A stretch of 13,939 nucleotides of DNA from NCBI GenBank assembly GCA_964541255.1, contig CAZIPL010000039.1, forward strand, positions 1-13,939, given 5' to 3'. The notes under the pieces are model-generated. The model was not told the origin of the DNA, did not search any database, and saw only the letters and a list, made by a program, of their open reading frames with translations. The position numbers and the translations under genes are program-made. Positions 1 through 7,653 of the stretch are shown piece after piece. Position 1 is the first letter of the stretch, and each line of letters opens with the position of its first letter. Origin of the DNA: CAYOSU01 sp964541255 (lineage in GTDB: Bacteria; Bacillota; Clostridia; Christensenellales; CAMQZB01).

Positions 1-2
1 CA

Positions 3-1808
3 GGAACGGACGAGCACGGTCAGAAAATCGAAGCGAAAGCGCAAGACGAAGGACTCACGCCGAAGGAATACGTAGACAACATCGTTTCAGACCTTAAAGA
101 GGTTTTCAAAACGCTCGACGTATCTAACGACAGGTTCATAAGAACCACCGATCCCGACCACGTCGAAATCGTTCAGAAAATATTTACCGCTCTTTACGAA
201 AAGGGCGAAATATATAAGTCCGAATACGAGGGTTGGTATTGCAAAGACTGCGAAGCGTTCTGGACGGATACTCAGCTCGTAGACGGAAAATGTCCCGACT
301 GCGGAAGAGAAGTTAAACGCGAAAAGGAAGAAAGCTATTTCTTCCGTCTTTCCAAATACGGCGACAGACTTTTGAAGCTTTACGAGGAAAATCCCGAATT
401 CATTCAACCTAAATCCCGACAGAACGAAATGGTTAACAACTTCATAAAACCCGGTCTTAACGACCTTGCCGTTTCGAGAACGTCGGTAAGCTGGGGAATC
501 CCCGTTCCGTTCGATCCTAAGCATACGATTTACGTTTGGATCGACGCGCTTTCGAACTATATCACAGCGCTCGGAGCGTTCTCCGAAAACGACGAGCTTT
601 ATCAAAAATATTGGCCCGCAGATCTTCATATGGTCGGAAAAGAAATCGTCAGATTCCATACGATCATTTGGCCTGCGATTTTAATGGCGCTCGACATTCC
701 TCTTCCCAAGCGTGTTTTCGGTCACGGCTGGCTCCTTATCGGCGGAGACAAAATGAGCAAGAGCAAAATGGACAAGGTTCGCACCGAAGTCGTCGATCCG
801 CATTTCTTGACGGAACATTACGGCGTTGACGCGGTGAGATATTTCCTCCTCCGCGAAGTTCCTTTCGGCTCGGACGGAGTTTATACCAACGAAGCGCTCT
901 TAACGAGAATCAACGCGGATCTTTGCAACGACTTAGGCAACCTCGTTTCCCGCACGGTTTCGATGGTATCGAAATATTTCGACGGCGTTATTCCCGAAAG
1001 AGGCGAGCTTCTCCCCGAAGACGAAGAGCTTGTATCGATGATAAACGGCGCATACGACAAGGTTAAGGACGATATTTCCAAGCTTTTGCTCCCGCAATGC
1101 TTGCAAGATATTTTCGCCGTCGTTTCTCGCGCAAACAAATATATCGACGAAACGACTCCTTGGAAGCTCATTACGACGGATAAAGCAAGACTTGCGACCG
1201 TTATGTATAACCTTTGCGAAGCTATCAGAGTTTCGGCATTATTGTTCAAGCCTTTCCTCACGAAAACACCCGAGAAGATTCTTCTCTCCCTCTCGCAGGA
1301 CGACGTTACGGAATATAACGACAACGTAAGATACGGACATCTCAAGACGGGAGTAAACGTAGTTTTGGGCGAAAAGCTTTTCCCGAGAATCGACATCCCG
1401 AAAGAGCTTGACTATCTTGAAAAATATGCGGAAAGTCTCCAACCCAAAAAGCCCGAACCTAAGAAAGAGCTTCCTAAAAAAGAAGAAATCTCTATCGATG
1501 ATTTCGACAAGGTTCAACTCGTTACCGCAAAGGTAATAGCTTGCGAAAAGGTCGAAAAGGCGGACAAGCTTTTGAAACTCACCGTAAAGACCTTCGACGG
1601 CGAAAGAACGGTCGTTTCGGGCATTGCGAAATATTATAAACCCGAAGAAATGGTGGGCAAAAAGGTCGTTCTCGTTGCCAATCTCAAAAAGGTTAAGCTC
1701 CGCGGAATAGAATCTCAAGGTATGATTCTTTGCGCCGAAGACGAAAACGGAGAGCTCTCTCTCGTTACGACGGAGAAAGACTTCGAAGAGGGCGCCGAGG
1801 TAAGATAA
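3..1808 (+). CDS. metG: Methionyl-tRNA synthetase, 5' end cut off by the window
   Basis: Charges tRNA-Met with methionine in the cytoplasm. The frame is open from base 3 and gives 601 residues. It begins in the family motif GTDEHGQKIE, so about 50 N-terminal residues, including the HIGH motif, lie outside. A zinc knuckle is visible (fragment residues C80, C83, C97, C100). The WIDALSNY segment follows, then the KMSKS ATP-binding loop at residues 250-254 (bases 750-764). A Lys/Glu/Pro-rich linker leads to a C-terminal OB-fold tRNA-binding domain (about 497-601), the usual dimerisation and tRNA-binding appendage of Firmicutes enzymes. The estimated full length of about 650 residues fits that group. 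The TAA stop shares its last A with the tatD start codon, so the two are probably co-transcribed and translationally coupled. The promoter is outside the window. Function is very sure from the motifs. Confidence 0.97.
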   Translation, partial: GTDEHGQKIEAKAQDEGLTPKEYVDNIVSDLKEVFKTLDVSNDRFIRTTDPDHVEIVQKIFTALYEKGEIYKSEYEGWYCKDCEAFWTDTQLVDGKCPDCGREVKREKEESYFFRLSKYGDRLLKLYEENPEFIQPKSRQNEMVNNFIKPGLNDLAVSRTSVSWGIPVPFDPKHTIYVWIDALSNYITALGAFSENDELYQKYWPADLHMVGKEIVRFHTIIWPAILMALDIPLPKRVFGHGWLLIGGDKMSKSKMDKVRTEVVDPHFLTEHYGVDAVRYFLLREVPFGSDGVYTNEALLTRINADLCNDLGNLVSRTVSMVSKYFDGVIPERGELLPEDEELVSMINGAYDKVKDDISKLLLPQCLQDIFAVVSRANKYIDETTPWKLITTDKARLATVMYNLCEAIRVSALLFKPFLTKTPEKILLSLSQDDVTEYNDNVRYGHLKTGVNVVLGEKLFPRIDIPKELDYLEKYAESLQPKKPEPKKELPKKEEISIDDFDKVQLVTAKVIACEKVEKADKLLKLTVKTFDGERTVVSGIAKYYKPEEMVGKKVVLVANLKKVKLRGIESQGMILCAEDENGELSLVTTEKDFEEGAEVR

Positions 1809-2575
1809 TGGCAATCGACGTACATTGCCATTTGAATGACGAAGCATTTGAAAATGACTATAAAGATATTGTCGGCAATTTTTCTGCCGACAATATTCAA
1901 TATGCGATAGTTTCGGGATATAATCTCGAAAGCTCAAAAAAAGCAATCGAAATTTCAAGGCTTTCGGAAAAAACTTTTGCCGCGATAGGAATTCACCCCG
2001 AAAACGTAGACGATTATAAAGACGGCGATTTCGAAACGCTCGAAGCTCTATATAACGACGAAAAGGTCGTTGCGGTCGGCGAAATCGGGCTTGACTACCA
2101 CTGGCATCCCTACGACGAGAAAAAGCAAAAGGAATTTTTCATAAAACAGCTAAACACGGCAAACGAAGTAAATCTTCCCGTCGTCATTCACCAGCGCGAC
2201 TGCGGAATGGATATTCTTAACATTCTTAAAGCCGAAAAACCCAAAACGCCCATCGTTCTTCATTGCTTTTCCGAAAGCTTGGAGATGTGCAAAGAGTTCC
2301 TTAAGCTTGGTTGCTTCATTTCTATCGGCGGAGTCGTTACCTATAAAAACGCGGGCAAGCTCTTAGACGTAGCCAAATACGTCCCGACAAACATGCTCTT
2401 GACCGAAACGGATTCGCCATATCTTTCCCCCGTCCCCATGCGAGGAAAGCGCAACGAACCGAAGTACGTCAATTACGTTACCGAAAAAATCGCAGAGCTT
2501 AAGGGCATAGAAAAAGAAGCCCTCGAAGAAGAAGTTCTTTCGAACTTCAAAAGGATATTTACGAAAATACGATGA
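1808..2575 (+). CDS. tatD: TatD-family metal-dependent hydrolase / DNase
   Basis: A 255-residue TIM-barrel hydrolase of the TatD/YabD family, whose members are metal-dependent nucleases (3'-5' exonuclease activity is described for E. coli TatD). The expected metal ligands are present: H6 and H8 in the opening DVHCH, E92 in GEIGLDYH, H128 in VIHQRD, H152 in VLHCFSES and D202 in LTETDSPYL. Length is normal. I chose the ATG at 1808 over upstream in-frame codons. It begins exactly where family members begin, overlaps the metG stop (TAATG) and has a GAGG ribosome site at 1797-1800. The 3' end overlaps rsmA as ATGA. The position between metG and rsmA matches B. subtilis yabD. Family is certain; the exact physiological substrate is not known from sequence. 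Confidence 0.95.
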   Translation: MAIDVHCHLNDEAFENDYKDIVGNFSADNIQYAIVSGYNLESSKKAIEISRLSEKTFAAIGIHPENVDDYKDGDFETLEALYNDEKVVAVGEIGLDYHWHPYDEKKQKEFFIKQLNTANEVNLPVVIHQRDCGMDILNILKAEKPKTPIVLHCFSESLEMCKEFLKLGCFISIGGVVTYKNAGKLLDVAKYVPTNMLLTETDSPYLSPVPMRGKRNEPKYVNYVTEKIAELKGIEKEALEEEVLSNFKRIFTKIR

Positions 2576-3405
2576 TACAGCAAAGCGTTAAAGATACACT
2601 CGACAAGCACGGGTTCAGATTCAACAAAAAGTTCGGACAGAACTTCATAACCGATTCAAACCTCTTGTCGGCAATAGCAGACGATGCAAAAATCACGTGC
2701 GAAGACGTCGTTGTCGAAGTAGGTCCGGGAGCCGGAACCCTCACGGCGGAGCTTGCAAAAAAGGCGAAAAAGGTCATAGCATACGAGATCGACAAAAACT
2801 TGGAGCCGATACTCAAAGAACGCCTTGCCAAGTTTCAAAACGTCGAAGTGCGTTTCAAAGACATCATGAAAGAGTCCGAAGAGGCTTTTACCTCGATGGG
2901 AAAATTCAAAGTCGTTGCGAATCTTCCGTATTATATCACAACGCCGATAACGATGTTCTTCCTTGAAAAGTGCAAGAACGCCGAAAACGTTACCGTCATG
3001 GTGCAAGAAGAAGTCGCAGAGCGTTTTATCGCAAAAGCGGGAACGTCGGAATACGGCGCGATAACCGCGGCAATCGATTATTACGGGGACGCCGACATAA
3101 CAAGAAGAGTCAACCGCAAAATGTTCTTCCCGTCCCCTAACGTAGATTCCGCAGTCATAACGATTACGCGTAGAGAAAAATACTTCCCGACAAACGAAGA
3201 ATTGTTCTTGAAAACAATTAAGTCCGCATTTTTGATGAGAAGAAAAACTCTCGCAAACAACCTTATGTCAGCATTTTCTCTAACAAGGGAGCAAGCGGAA
3301 ACCGTCATCGAAAATATAGGGCTTGAAAAAAACATCCGCGGCGAAAGGCTATCGACGGAAGAATTCGTTAAACTTTCAGACGAGATAGCAAAAATAATCG
3401 AATAA
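2572..3405 (+). CDS. rsmA: 16S rRNA (adenine1518/1519-N6)-dimethyltransferase RsmA/KsgA
   Basis: Dimethylates two adjacent adenosines in the 3'-terminal hairpin of 16S rRNA, using S-adenosylmethionine, late in small-subunit assembly. The 277 residues show the family landmarks: FGQNF (21-25), the SAM-binding motif VEVGPGAGTLT (48-58), an acidic residue ending the second strand in YEID (71-74), and the catalytic NLPY motif (117-120) followed by YITTPI. A small helical C-terminal domain carries the typical MRRKTLANNL segment. The ATG overlaps the tatD TGA as ATGA. No good Shine-Dalgarno site is at the right distance (the nearest, AAGGA, is about 17 nt away), so translation probably depends on coupling to tatD. 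Loss of this family confers kasugamycin resistance in other bacteria. Two terminators follow. Confidence 0.97.
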   Translation: MIQQSVKDTLDKHGFRFNKKFGQNFITDSNLLSAIADDAKITCEDVVVEVGPGAGTLTAELAKKAKKVIAYEIDKNLEPILKERLAKFQNVEVRFKDIMKESEEAFTSMGKFKVVANLPYYITTPITMFFLEKCKNAENVTVMVQEEVAERFIAKAGTSEYGAITAAIDYYGDADITRRVNRKMFFPSPNVDSAVITITRREKYFPTNEELFLKTIKSAFLMRRKTLANNLMSAFSLTREQAETVIENIGLEKNIRGERLSTEEFVKLSDEIAKIIE

Positions 3406-3429
3406 ATCGTCAAAAACACATTAAAAAAT

Positions 3430-3475
3430 AAAAATGCGTCCCGATAGCCATAACCCTATTCGCGACGCATTTTTT
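3430..3475 (+). terminator. Intrinsic terminator after rsmA, probably bidirectional
   Basis: The 11-nt arm at 3430-3440 (AAAAATGCGTC) pairs perfectly with 3464-3474 (GACGCATTTTT). The interior (CGATAG against CTATTCG) can extend the stem with a bulge. A T-run follows on the plus strand and an A-run precedes, so it can act in both directions between the convergent rsmA and the gene ending at 3624. Confidence 0.85.
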
Positions 3476-3535
3476 GATAGAAAAATCGAAACGGTTTTCC
3501 GTCATATATCGATAATATTTTTCATCTCTTAACAC

Positions 3536-3566
3536 AAAAACACATTGCAACAAGCAATGTGTTTTT
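3536..3566. terminator. Second intrinsic terminator, perfect 13-bp hairpin, bidirectional
   Basis: The arm AAAAACACATTGC (3536-3548) pairs perfectly with GCAATGTGTTTTT (3554-3566) around the loop AACAA. With A- and T-runs on its two sides it can serve as terminator for the minus-strand gene ending at 3624 and as a back-up for the rsmA operon. The rest of 3406-3623 shows no gene. Confidence 0.85.
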
Positions 3567-3623
3567 AATAATATTCTCTTTTTGTTTTATTATTTCCACG
3601 CCTTCGAATAGTTTACGGCAATT

Positions 3624-4805
3624 CTATTTACCGCTCTTTTCTTCTGCGGTCGTTGCGGTATTTTCTTCAAGCTTAGGAAGCTCTTTCAAGATATAGCAAC
3701 GGCGTTTTCTGTGGTTAACGTGATCCCATTTCTCCCAAATATTGCGCATTTTTTCGTTATATTCCAAAACGCAATTGGATTCGGCATAATGGATTCCCCA
3801 CTTGACCGCAGAATTCATAAGCTTATTCATAACCATTGCGTGAACGGCTTTTCTTCTGTAGTTTTCCTTGACGGCGATAAACGCAAGCTCGAGCTCTTTG
3901 GGGTGCTGCAAAGTGAACAGCATCGGGATAAATCCGAACGGGAACAAATGCCCGTTGAACTTTTGAAGCGGCTTAGACATCGACGAAAGCGCAATGCCGA
4001 GCGCAACGAGGTTGTCCTCTTCGTCAAGGATAAGCGAAATAAAGTCGTTCTTGACCGCGAAGCGGAACGAAGAAGCAAGCTGTTTTTGCACCTCTTTCGT
4101 GATATAAACATATCCGTGAAGCTCGCCGTAACATTCGTTCAAAAGATCGAATATCTTGTCGGCATAACGCGTTACGATTTGATTGGTCGTCAAGCCCGTC
4201 GTCCCCTCGTGGAGCTTATATTTTTCGCTCACAAGCTTAGTTAATCTTTCATAACGCTCGTCGGGACCGTCGGGCGCAAGAAGCCTATATTCGAACCAGT
4301 CCGCCTCTTTGACAAAGCCGAGCTTTTCGAGATGTTCCATATAATACGGGAAGTTATATTCGTTTGACGACGTAACCCTATATTGGAAGCCCTCGACGAC
4401 AAGTCCCTCTCTTTCGAAATCGTTGAAACCCAATGGGCCGTGGACTTGCTCCATACCCTCTTCGCGAGCGAACTTAAAGACCTCTTCAAACAAAAGCTTG
4501 GTTATTTCGATGTCGTCGATAACGTCAAAACGAGTAAATCGAATGAACTTTCCGCCCACCCTTTCGTTATATACGGGTTGCAAAATAGCGCCTATTCTTC
4601 CAACGACCTTTCCGTCTTCGTTTTTGCACATCCAAAATCTTGCAGAGCAAGTGTGGAGCGACGGGTTTGTTTTTACGTCCAAAAGTCCGACTTCGTCACC
4701 GTAAATCGGCGGAACGTATTGCGGAATATTCTTATATAAATTATTTGCAAAATCGACAAATTGCTTCATTTGCTTTTTGGTTTTTACCTCTTCAATAACG
4801 AACAT
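3624..4805 (-). CDS. GNAT-like acyltransferase-fold protein, YghO type
   Basis: A 393-residue protein resembling the uncharacterised YghO-like group of N-acetyltransferase-fold proteins. Recognisable are the N-terminal block around NIPQYVPPIYGDE (27-38), the NPSLHTCSARFW segment (47-58), the GNAT-like strand KVVGRIGAI (66-74), and HGPLGFNDFEREGLVVEGF (122-140), a hallmark of this group. A second GNAT-like half lies near the C-terminus (about 315-375), with YRRKAVHAMVMNKL and the ending WEKWDHVNHRKRRCYILK. No signal peptide or membrane span is seen, so it is probably cytoplasmic. The substrate is unknown. The ATG at 4803-4805 has a GAGAGG ribosome site (4811-4816) and a good promoter upstream. 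It is monocistronic, between a terminator pair and the 4864-5108 gap. Family assignment is from memory of conserved blocks; specific function is not claimed. Confidence 0.85.
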   Translation of the reverse strand: MFVIEEVKTKKQMKQFVDFANNLYKNIPQYVPPIYGDEVGLLDVKTNPSLHTCSARFWMCKNEDGKVVGRIGAILQPVYNERVGGKFIRFTRFDVIDDIEITKLLFEEVFKFAREEGMEQVHGPLGFNDFEREGLVVEGFQYRVTSSNEYNFPYYMEHLEKLGFVKEADWFEYRLLAPDGPDERYERLTKLVSEKYKLHEGTTGLTTNQIVTRYADKIFDLLNECYGELHGYVYITKEVQKQLASSFRFAVKNDFISLILDEEDNLVALGIALSSMSKPLQKFNGHLFPFGFIPMLFTLQHPKELELAFIAVKENYRRKAVHAMVMNKLMNSAVKWGIHYAESNCVLEYNEKMRNIWEKWDHVNHRKRRCYILKELPKLEENTATTAEEKSGK

Positions 4806-4834
4806 GCCTACCTCTCAATTCGTTTATTGCTGTT

Positions 4835-4863
4835 ATTATATATCATAGAAAGCCGTTTGTAAA
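4835..4863 (-). promoter_or_regulatory. Sigma-A-type promoter of the GNAT-like gene
   Basis: On the minus strand, TTTACA (4858-4863; five of six to consensus) and a perfect TATAAT (4835-4840) are separated by exactly 17 nt. Transcription would start near 4828, giving a leader of about 23 nt that contains the GAGAGG ribosome site before the ATG at 4805. This is the best vegetative promoter in the window. Confidence 0.8.
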
Positions 4864-4965
4864 GTATTTTTTTAATTTTACATGCATGCGGTATTTAGAT
4901 AAAAAGAGAGTCTTTCTCTTTATTCGATAAATGTCGAAAAGGTTATCCATTGAAAAGCCAAAGCA

Positions 4966-4983
4966 ATTGAGTTTAAACTCAAT
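4966..4983. repeat. Perfect 18-bp palindrome
   Basis: ATTGAGTTTAAACTCAAT reads the same on both strands. It lies more than 100 bp upstream of the GNAT-like gene's -35 box and about 125 bp beyond the lysM-gene stop codon. An operator or a repeat remnant is possible; nothing in the window decides between them. Confidence 0.6.
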
Positions 4984-5020
4984 CAATTTGCAACCTAATT
5001 TAAACTCTATCAATGCAAGG

Positions 5021-5054
5021 AATTACGAACTTACTTGCAAGAGTTTATGACCTC
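5021..5054 (+). repeat. Dispersed intergenic repeat, copy A
   Basis: 34 bases that match 7654-7687 at 26 positions without gaps (AATT-C-AACTT-CTTG-AAG-GTTTA pattern). Both copies lie in non-coding gaps in the same orientation, which suggests a diverged dispersed element rather than chance, although AT-richness weakens the case. Confidence 0.4.
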
Positions 5055-5108
5055 AAAGTGTTTCAATCCAATCTACGTCAAAGAAGAAAACGCTTAATAA
5101 TATGAAAG

Positions 5109-5546
5109 CTACTTATAGTTTTCGTCGATATTATTTTTCGTTACGTCAAGAACAAGCCCCGGCGAGAGAAAGTCGATTCCGTTTTTCTTTTTTATTTCGT
5201 TTTCCGATAATCCGAATCGGCTTGCTATAGACGAAAAGGTATCAAGCGGCTTAACGACATATGAAACGCCCAAAAATCTCGGCACAAAAACCGTTACGCC
5301 GCTTTTTATCGCGATATTCTCGTTTTCTTTCTTCATTACGATTTGCGGAATAGAAAGCCGCGCGCATAAGCCTTGAAGCGTCTCGTTCTTTTTGAGCTTA
5401 TAATAACCCTCTTCGCTTTGAATTTCAACGTCGGGTATCGTGATAACGGCATTATTTTCGTTTTTTTCAACACAATTTTCATTCAAACGAAAGGCTTTCG
5501 CAATAGTATTTTTGTCCGAAAGGACGTTTTTAATCGTGATCTTCAT
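5109..5546 (-). CDS. Small protein with two LysM domains
   Basis: 145 residues. Two LysM units are visible: about 48-90 (YYKLKKNETLQGLCARLSIP to GVTVFVP) and about 95-136 (SYVVKPLDTFSSIASRFGLSENEIKKKN to LSPGLVLDV). LysM domains bind N-acetylglucosamine-containing glycans such as peptidoglycan. Residues 10-38 (DKNTIAKAFRLNENCV to AVITIP) may be a third, degenerate unit. No signal peptide or membrane span is present, so either it acts inside (for example in a spore coat, as LysM coat proteins do) or it leaves by another route. The ATG at 5544-5546 is the only sensible start but has no Shine-Dalgarno site. It is divergent from the flippase across 45 bp, which suggests a shared envelope or spore role; that is inference. 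Confidence 0.75.
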   Translation of the reverse strand: MKITIKNVLSDKNTIAKAFRLNENCVEKNENNAVITIPDVEIQSEEGYYKLKKNETLQGLCARLSIPQIVMKKENENIAIKSGVTVFVPRFLGVSYVVKPLDTFSSIASRFGLSENEIKKKNGIDFLSPGLVLDVTKNNIDENYK

Positions 5547-5575
5547 GAGATACTTTATTCTTAAAAAGGGATTTT

Positions 5576-5581
5576 TATAAT
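5576..5581 (+). promoter_or_regulatory. -10 box of the flippase gene, leaderless start predicted
   Basis: A perfect TATAAT ends 10 nt before the flippase ATG at 5592. Transcription would then start around 5588, leaving almost no leader, and no ribosome site is present. The -35 region (around 5553-5559) is poor. The 45-bp divergent gap must also hold the promoter of the LysM gene, which I could not place. Confidence 0.45.
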
Positions 5582-5591
5582 AAAATATCCT

Positions 5592-7073
5592 ATGAAAAAA
5601 CTTTTGAAGTCTTTTACCACCGTAACCGTTCTTTCGGTTTTGACAAGGCTCTTTTCGATGATATGCAAAATCGCCTTGACGCGAAAGCTTTCTTCATATG
5701 ATTTGGGCGTATATCAAAGCGGCATGTCCGTTTTTGCGATTATGCTTACAATCGTGTCGTCGGGCTTTCCTCTCACCGTTTCGCGAGCGTTTGCAAGGAA
5801 CGAAAGGGGCGAACGCACGCTGTTTGCTTCCTCCGTCATATGTTTTGCCCTCTCGTTTTTATTATGCGTTATAATATATTTTTCAAGCGGCGTTTTGGGA
5901 AATCTGTTTGACGACGAAAAAAGCCTCGAAGCGCTAAAAATTCTTCTTCCCGCACTTATCGTTTCGTCGCTGTATTGCCAGCTACGGGGCGCTTTATGGG
6001 GCAAAGAGCGATTCTTTGCTTTTTCGTTCGCGGAATTTTTCGAAGAGATAATCTACGTCTTGACGGTAGTTTTGCTTCTTGTTTTTAAGCCCGAATTATC
6101 TCTCTATATCCCTTGCATAGCGATTTCGATTTCATCTGCGTTTTCTTGCATATATGCGTTTATCGCCTATTTTGCCTTCGGCGGCAAAATTTATTTTGCA
6201 ACGAAAAAGGATTATTCCGAATCGTTTAGTTCCTCTTTCCCGATAATCTCCGTTCGAATTCTTGCGTCCGTTACATCCGCGATAATGACGCTTACTTTGC
6301 CGAAACGCATAATGCTATCGGGCAAAACTCTCGAAGAATCGCTATCTTTGATCGGGCTTTTTTCCGGCGTAATAAATCCTCTTCTTTTTGCTCCGAGCGC
6401 GATTATCGGCTCGCTTTGTCTTGTTCTTTTGCCTAAAATCGCAAAAGCCGACGGCAAAAACAAAGCGACGGCAATATACGCCGTTTCTTTTGCTTCACTT
6501 CTTTCAGCCGTCGTTGCGGCATTGTTTTTTTCTTTATCGAAAGAATTGACGTTTGGAGTTTTCGGAAAAGACAACGCAAGCCAGCTGCTTAAAATATCCA
6601 CTCTTGCAATCTTTCCGATGTCTATAAATCAAATCTCAGCCTCGATATTAAATAGCTTAGGCTTTGAAAAAGAAACGTTGAAAAGCTTTTTGACAGGCGC
6701 AGTCCTTTCCGTCATAACGGCGATAACGCTGTCGCCCTATATCTCGATTTACGCGCAAATCGTCGCAATGACGCTTCAAGCGATTTCGTCAAGCGCGATG
6801 AATTTGTATCATATGTCAAAAGCGCTTGAAATTCCACTCAAAAGCCTTTTGAAATCGCTGTCGCTAAACCTCTTATCAATTTTTCTTGCAATAGTTGCAT
6901 ATTCCGCGGAAAAGCTTTTTATAAACTCTCATTTTATTATTTCGATAATTATAGTCTCTTTAATAACAATGCTGACGCTTGCTATAATGTTTACTCCTTT
7001 TATTTTGAAGTTGTCGAAAAAGCGATTATCTTCGGAAGAAAAAACCATTGACGAAAGGAAGAAAAAAGCGTAA
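5592..7073 (+). CDS. MOP-superfamily lipid-linked glycan flippase, SpoVB/MurJ-like
   Basis: A 493-residue polytopic membrane protein with roughly 12-14 hydrophobic segments spanning about residues 5-470 and a charged C-terminal tail (SKKRLSSEEKTIDERKKKA). The N-terminal pattern (LTRLFSMICKIALTRKLSSYDLGVYQ) and the inter-helix SGFPLTVSRAFA are typical of the polysaccharide-export/MviN branch of the MOP superfamily. That branch moves undecaprenyl-linked glycans across the membrane: MurJ for lipid II, Wzx for O-units, SpoVB in spore cortex formation. Similarity and length favour the SpoVB/MurJ-like group, but the substrate cannot be read from sequence. The ATG at 5592 lacks a ribosome site and sits 10 nt after a TATAAT. 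The TAA at 7071 is followed 58 nt later by the folT-like gene, which has its own strong ribosome site. Confidence 0.88.
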   Translation: MKKLLKSFTTVTVLSVLTRLFSMICKIALTRKLSSYDLGVYQSGMSVFAIMLTIVSSGFPLTVSRAFARNERGERTLFASSVICFALSFLLCVIIYFSSGVLGNLFDDEKSLEALKILLPALIVSSLYCQLRGALWGKERFFAFSFAEFFEEIIYVLTVVLLLVFKPELSLYIPCIAISISSAFSCIYAFIAYFAFGGKIYFATKKDYSESFSSSFPIISVRILASVTSAIMTLTLPKRIMLSGKTLEESLSLIGLFSGVINPLLFAPSAIIGSLCLVLLPKIAKADGKNKATAIYAVSFASLLSAVVAALFFSLSKELTFGVFGKDNASQLLKISTLAIFPMSINQISASILNSLGFEKETLKSFLTGAVLSVITAITLSPYISIYAQIVAMTLQAISSSAMNLYHMSKALEIPLKSLLKSLSLNLLSIFLAIVAYSAEKLFINSHFIISIIIVSLITMLTLAIMFTPFILKLSKKRLSSEEKTIDERKKKA

Positions 7074-7131
7074 CATATAAATAGCCATTTCGGCTTACGG
7101 TTTTTGAATAACAAAACAAAGGAGGACAAAC

Positions 7132-7647
7132 ATGAAGATTGCCGCAAAGAATCTTGCCTATACCGCTATGTTTTCGGCGATATGCTTTTTAACAAACTAT
7201 CTTTACATTCCTTTCGGCGAGCTTTTTTCCATTAGCTTTGCGCCTCTAGTCTGCTTCGTTTCGTCATTTTTCTTAAATCCCTTTCTCGCACTCGTCGTAG
7301 GAGCCGTCGCAGACACCTTGGGTTGCTTCGCGCAAGGGTACGCTCCGAATTTATTCATTCTTTTGGCTTCGAGCTTATGGGGATTTATTATGGGGCTGTT
7401 CTATCGCATTCGCTCCGACAAGACCGTTTTGAAGATTATTCTCGGCGCGCTTAGCGGCTTTGTCGTATGTTCCCTACTTCTCAATTCCTACGGGCTTTAC
7501 GGCTATACTTCAAAAGGCGTGCCGTTTGTTAAATATATGCTCACCCGCGCACCCGTTCAGCTTCTCAACCTTTCCGTGAACGTATTTTTGACGATTCTCA
7601 TCGAAAAAGGTCTCAGAAAACGCGGAATATTGAAGCAAAGCAACTAA
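7132..7647 (+). CDS. folT: ECF transporter S component, FolT-like
   Basis: A 171-residue membrane protein with about six hydrophobic segments, the usual size for the substrate-binding S component of energy-coupling-factor vitamin transporters. The helix-1 start KNLAYTAMFSAICFL carries small residues in the AxxxA style used to dock on EcfT. GAVADTLGCFAQGYAPNLFILLASSLWGFIMGLF (58-90) and the late TRAPVQLLNLSVN (138-150) resemble the folate-specific FolT group. Folate is therefore the likely substrate, with other vitamins possible. No EcfA, EcfA' or EcfT gene is present, so it would use a shared module encoded elsewhere. AAAGGAGG (7118-7125) lies six bases before the ATG, a near-ideal ribosome site. 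It may share the flippase transcript (58-nt gap, no convincing terminator). Confidence 0.82.
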   Translation: MKIAAKNLAYTAMFSAICFLTNYLYIPFGELFSISFAPLVCFVSSFFLNPFLALVVGAVADTLGCFAQGYAPNLFILLASSLWGFIMGLFYRIRSDKTVLKIILGALSGFVVCSLLLNSYGLYGYTSKGVPFVKYMLTRAPVQLLNLSVNVFLTILIEKGLRKRGILKQSN

Positions 7648-7653
7648 AGAAGA

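Larger units (their letters stand above)
4864..5108. other. AT-rich gene-free gap with palindrome and short repeats
   Basis: No credible reading frame. It holds a weak 7-bp hairpin (4903-4909 with 4915-4921) whose minus-strand 3' side continues into five T residues, possibly the lysM-gene terminator. It also holds a perfect 18-bp palindrome (4966-4983), a partial second copy of its TTTAAACTC half 27 bp on (4972-4980 and 4999-5007), and a stretch (5021-5054) resembling 7654-7687. It could be a decayed intergenic repeat element. Confidence 0.5.

Noticed and set aside
881..1396. A long minus-strand open frame inside metG (and similar ones at 87-659 and 1239-1958)
   Set aside because: Antisense to a clearly coding gene, with no family resemblance; these are shadows of the codon pattern.
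3711..4244. Plus-strand open frame of 177 residues
   Set aside because: Antisense shadow of the GNAT-like gene, whose motifs are unmistakable.
4864..5108. CRISPR array or tandem repeat array
   Set aside because: Only two partial, diverged copies are present and no regular spacing continues.
7081..7105. AGCC-ATTTC-GGCT followed by a T-run as a terminator between the flippase and folT-like genes
   Set aside because: The stem is only 4 bp and the T-run begins 5 nt after it; too weak to call.
7074..7131. A folate-type riboswitch upstream of the FolT-like gene
   Set aside because: The gap is only 58 nt and shows no recognisable aptamer core.
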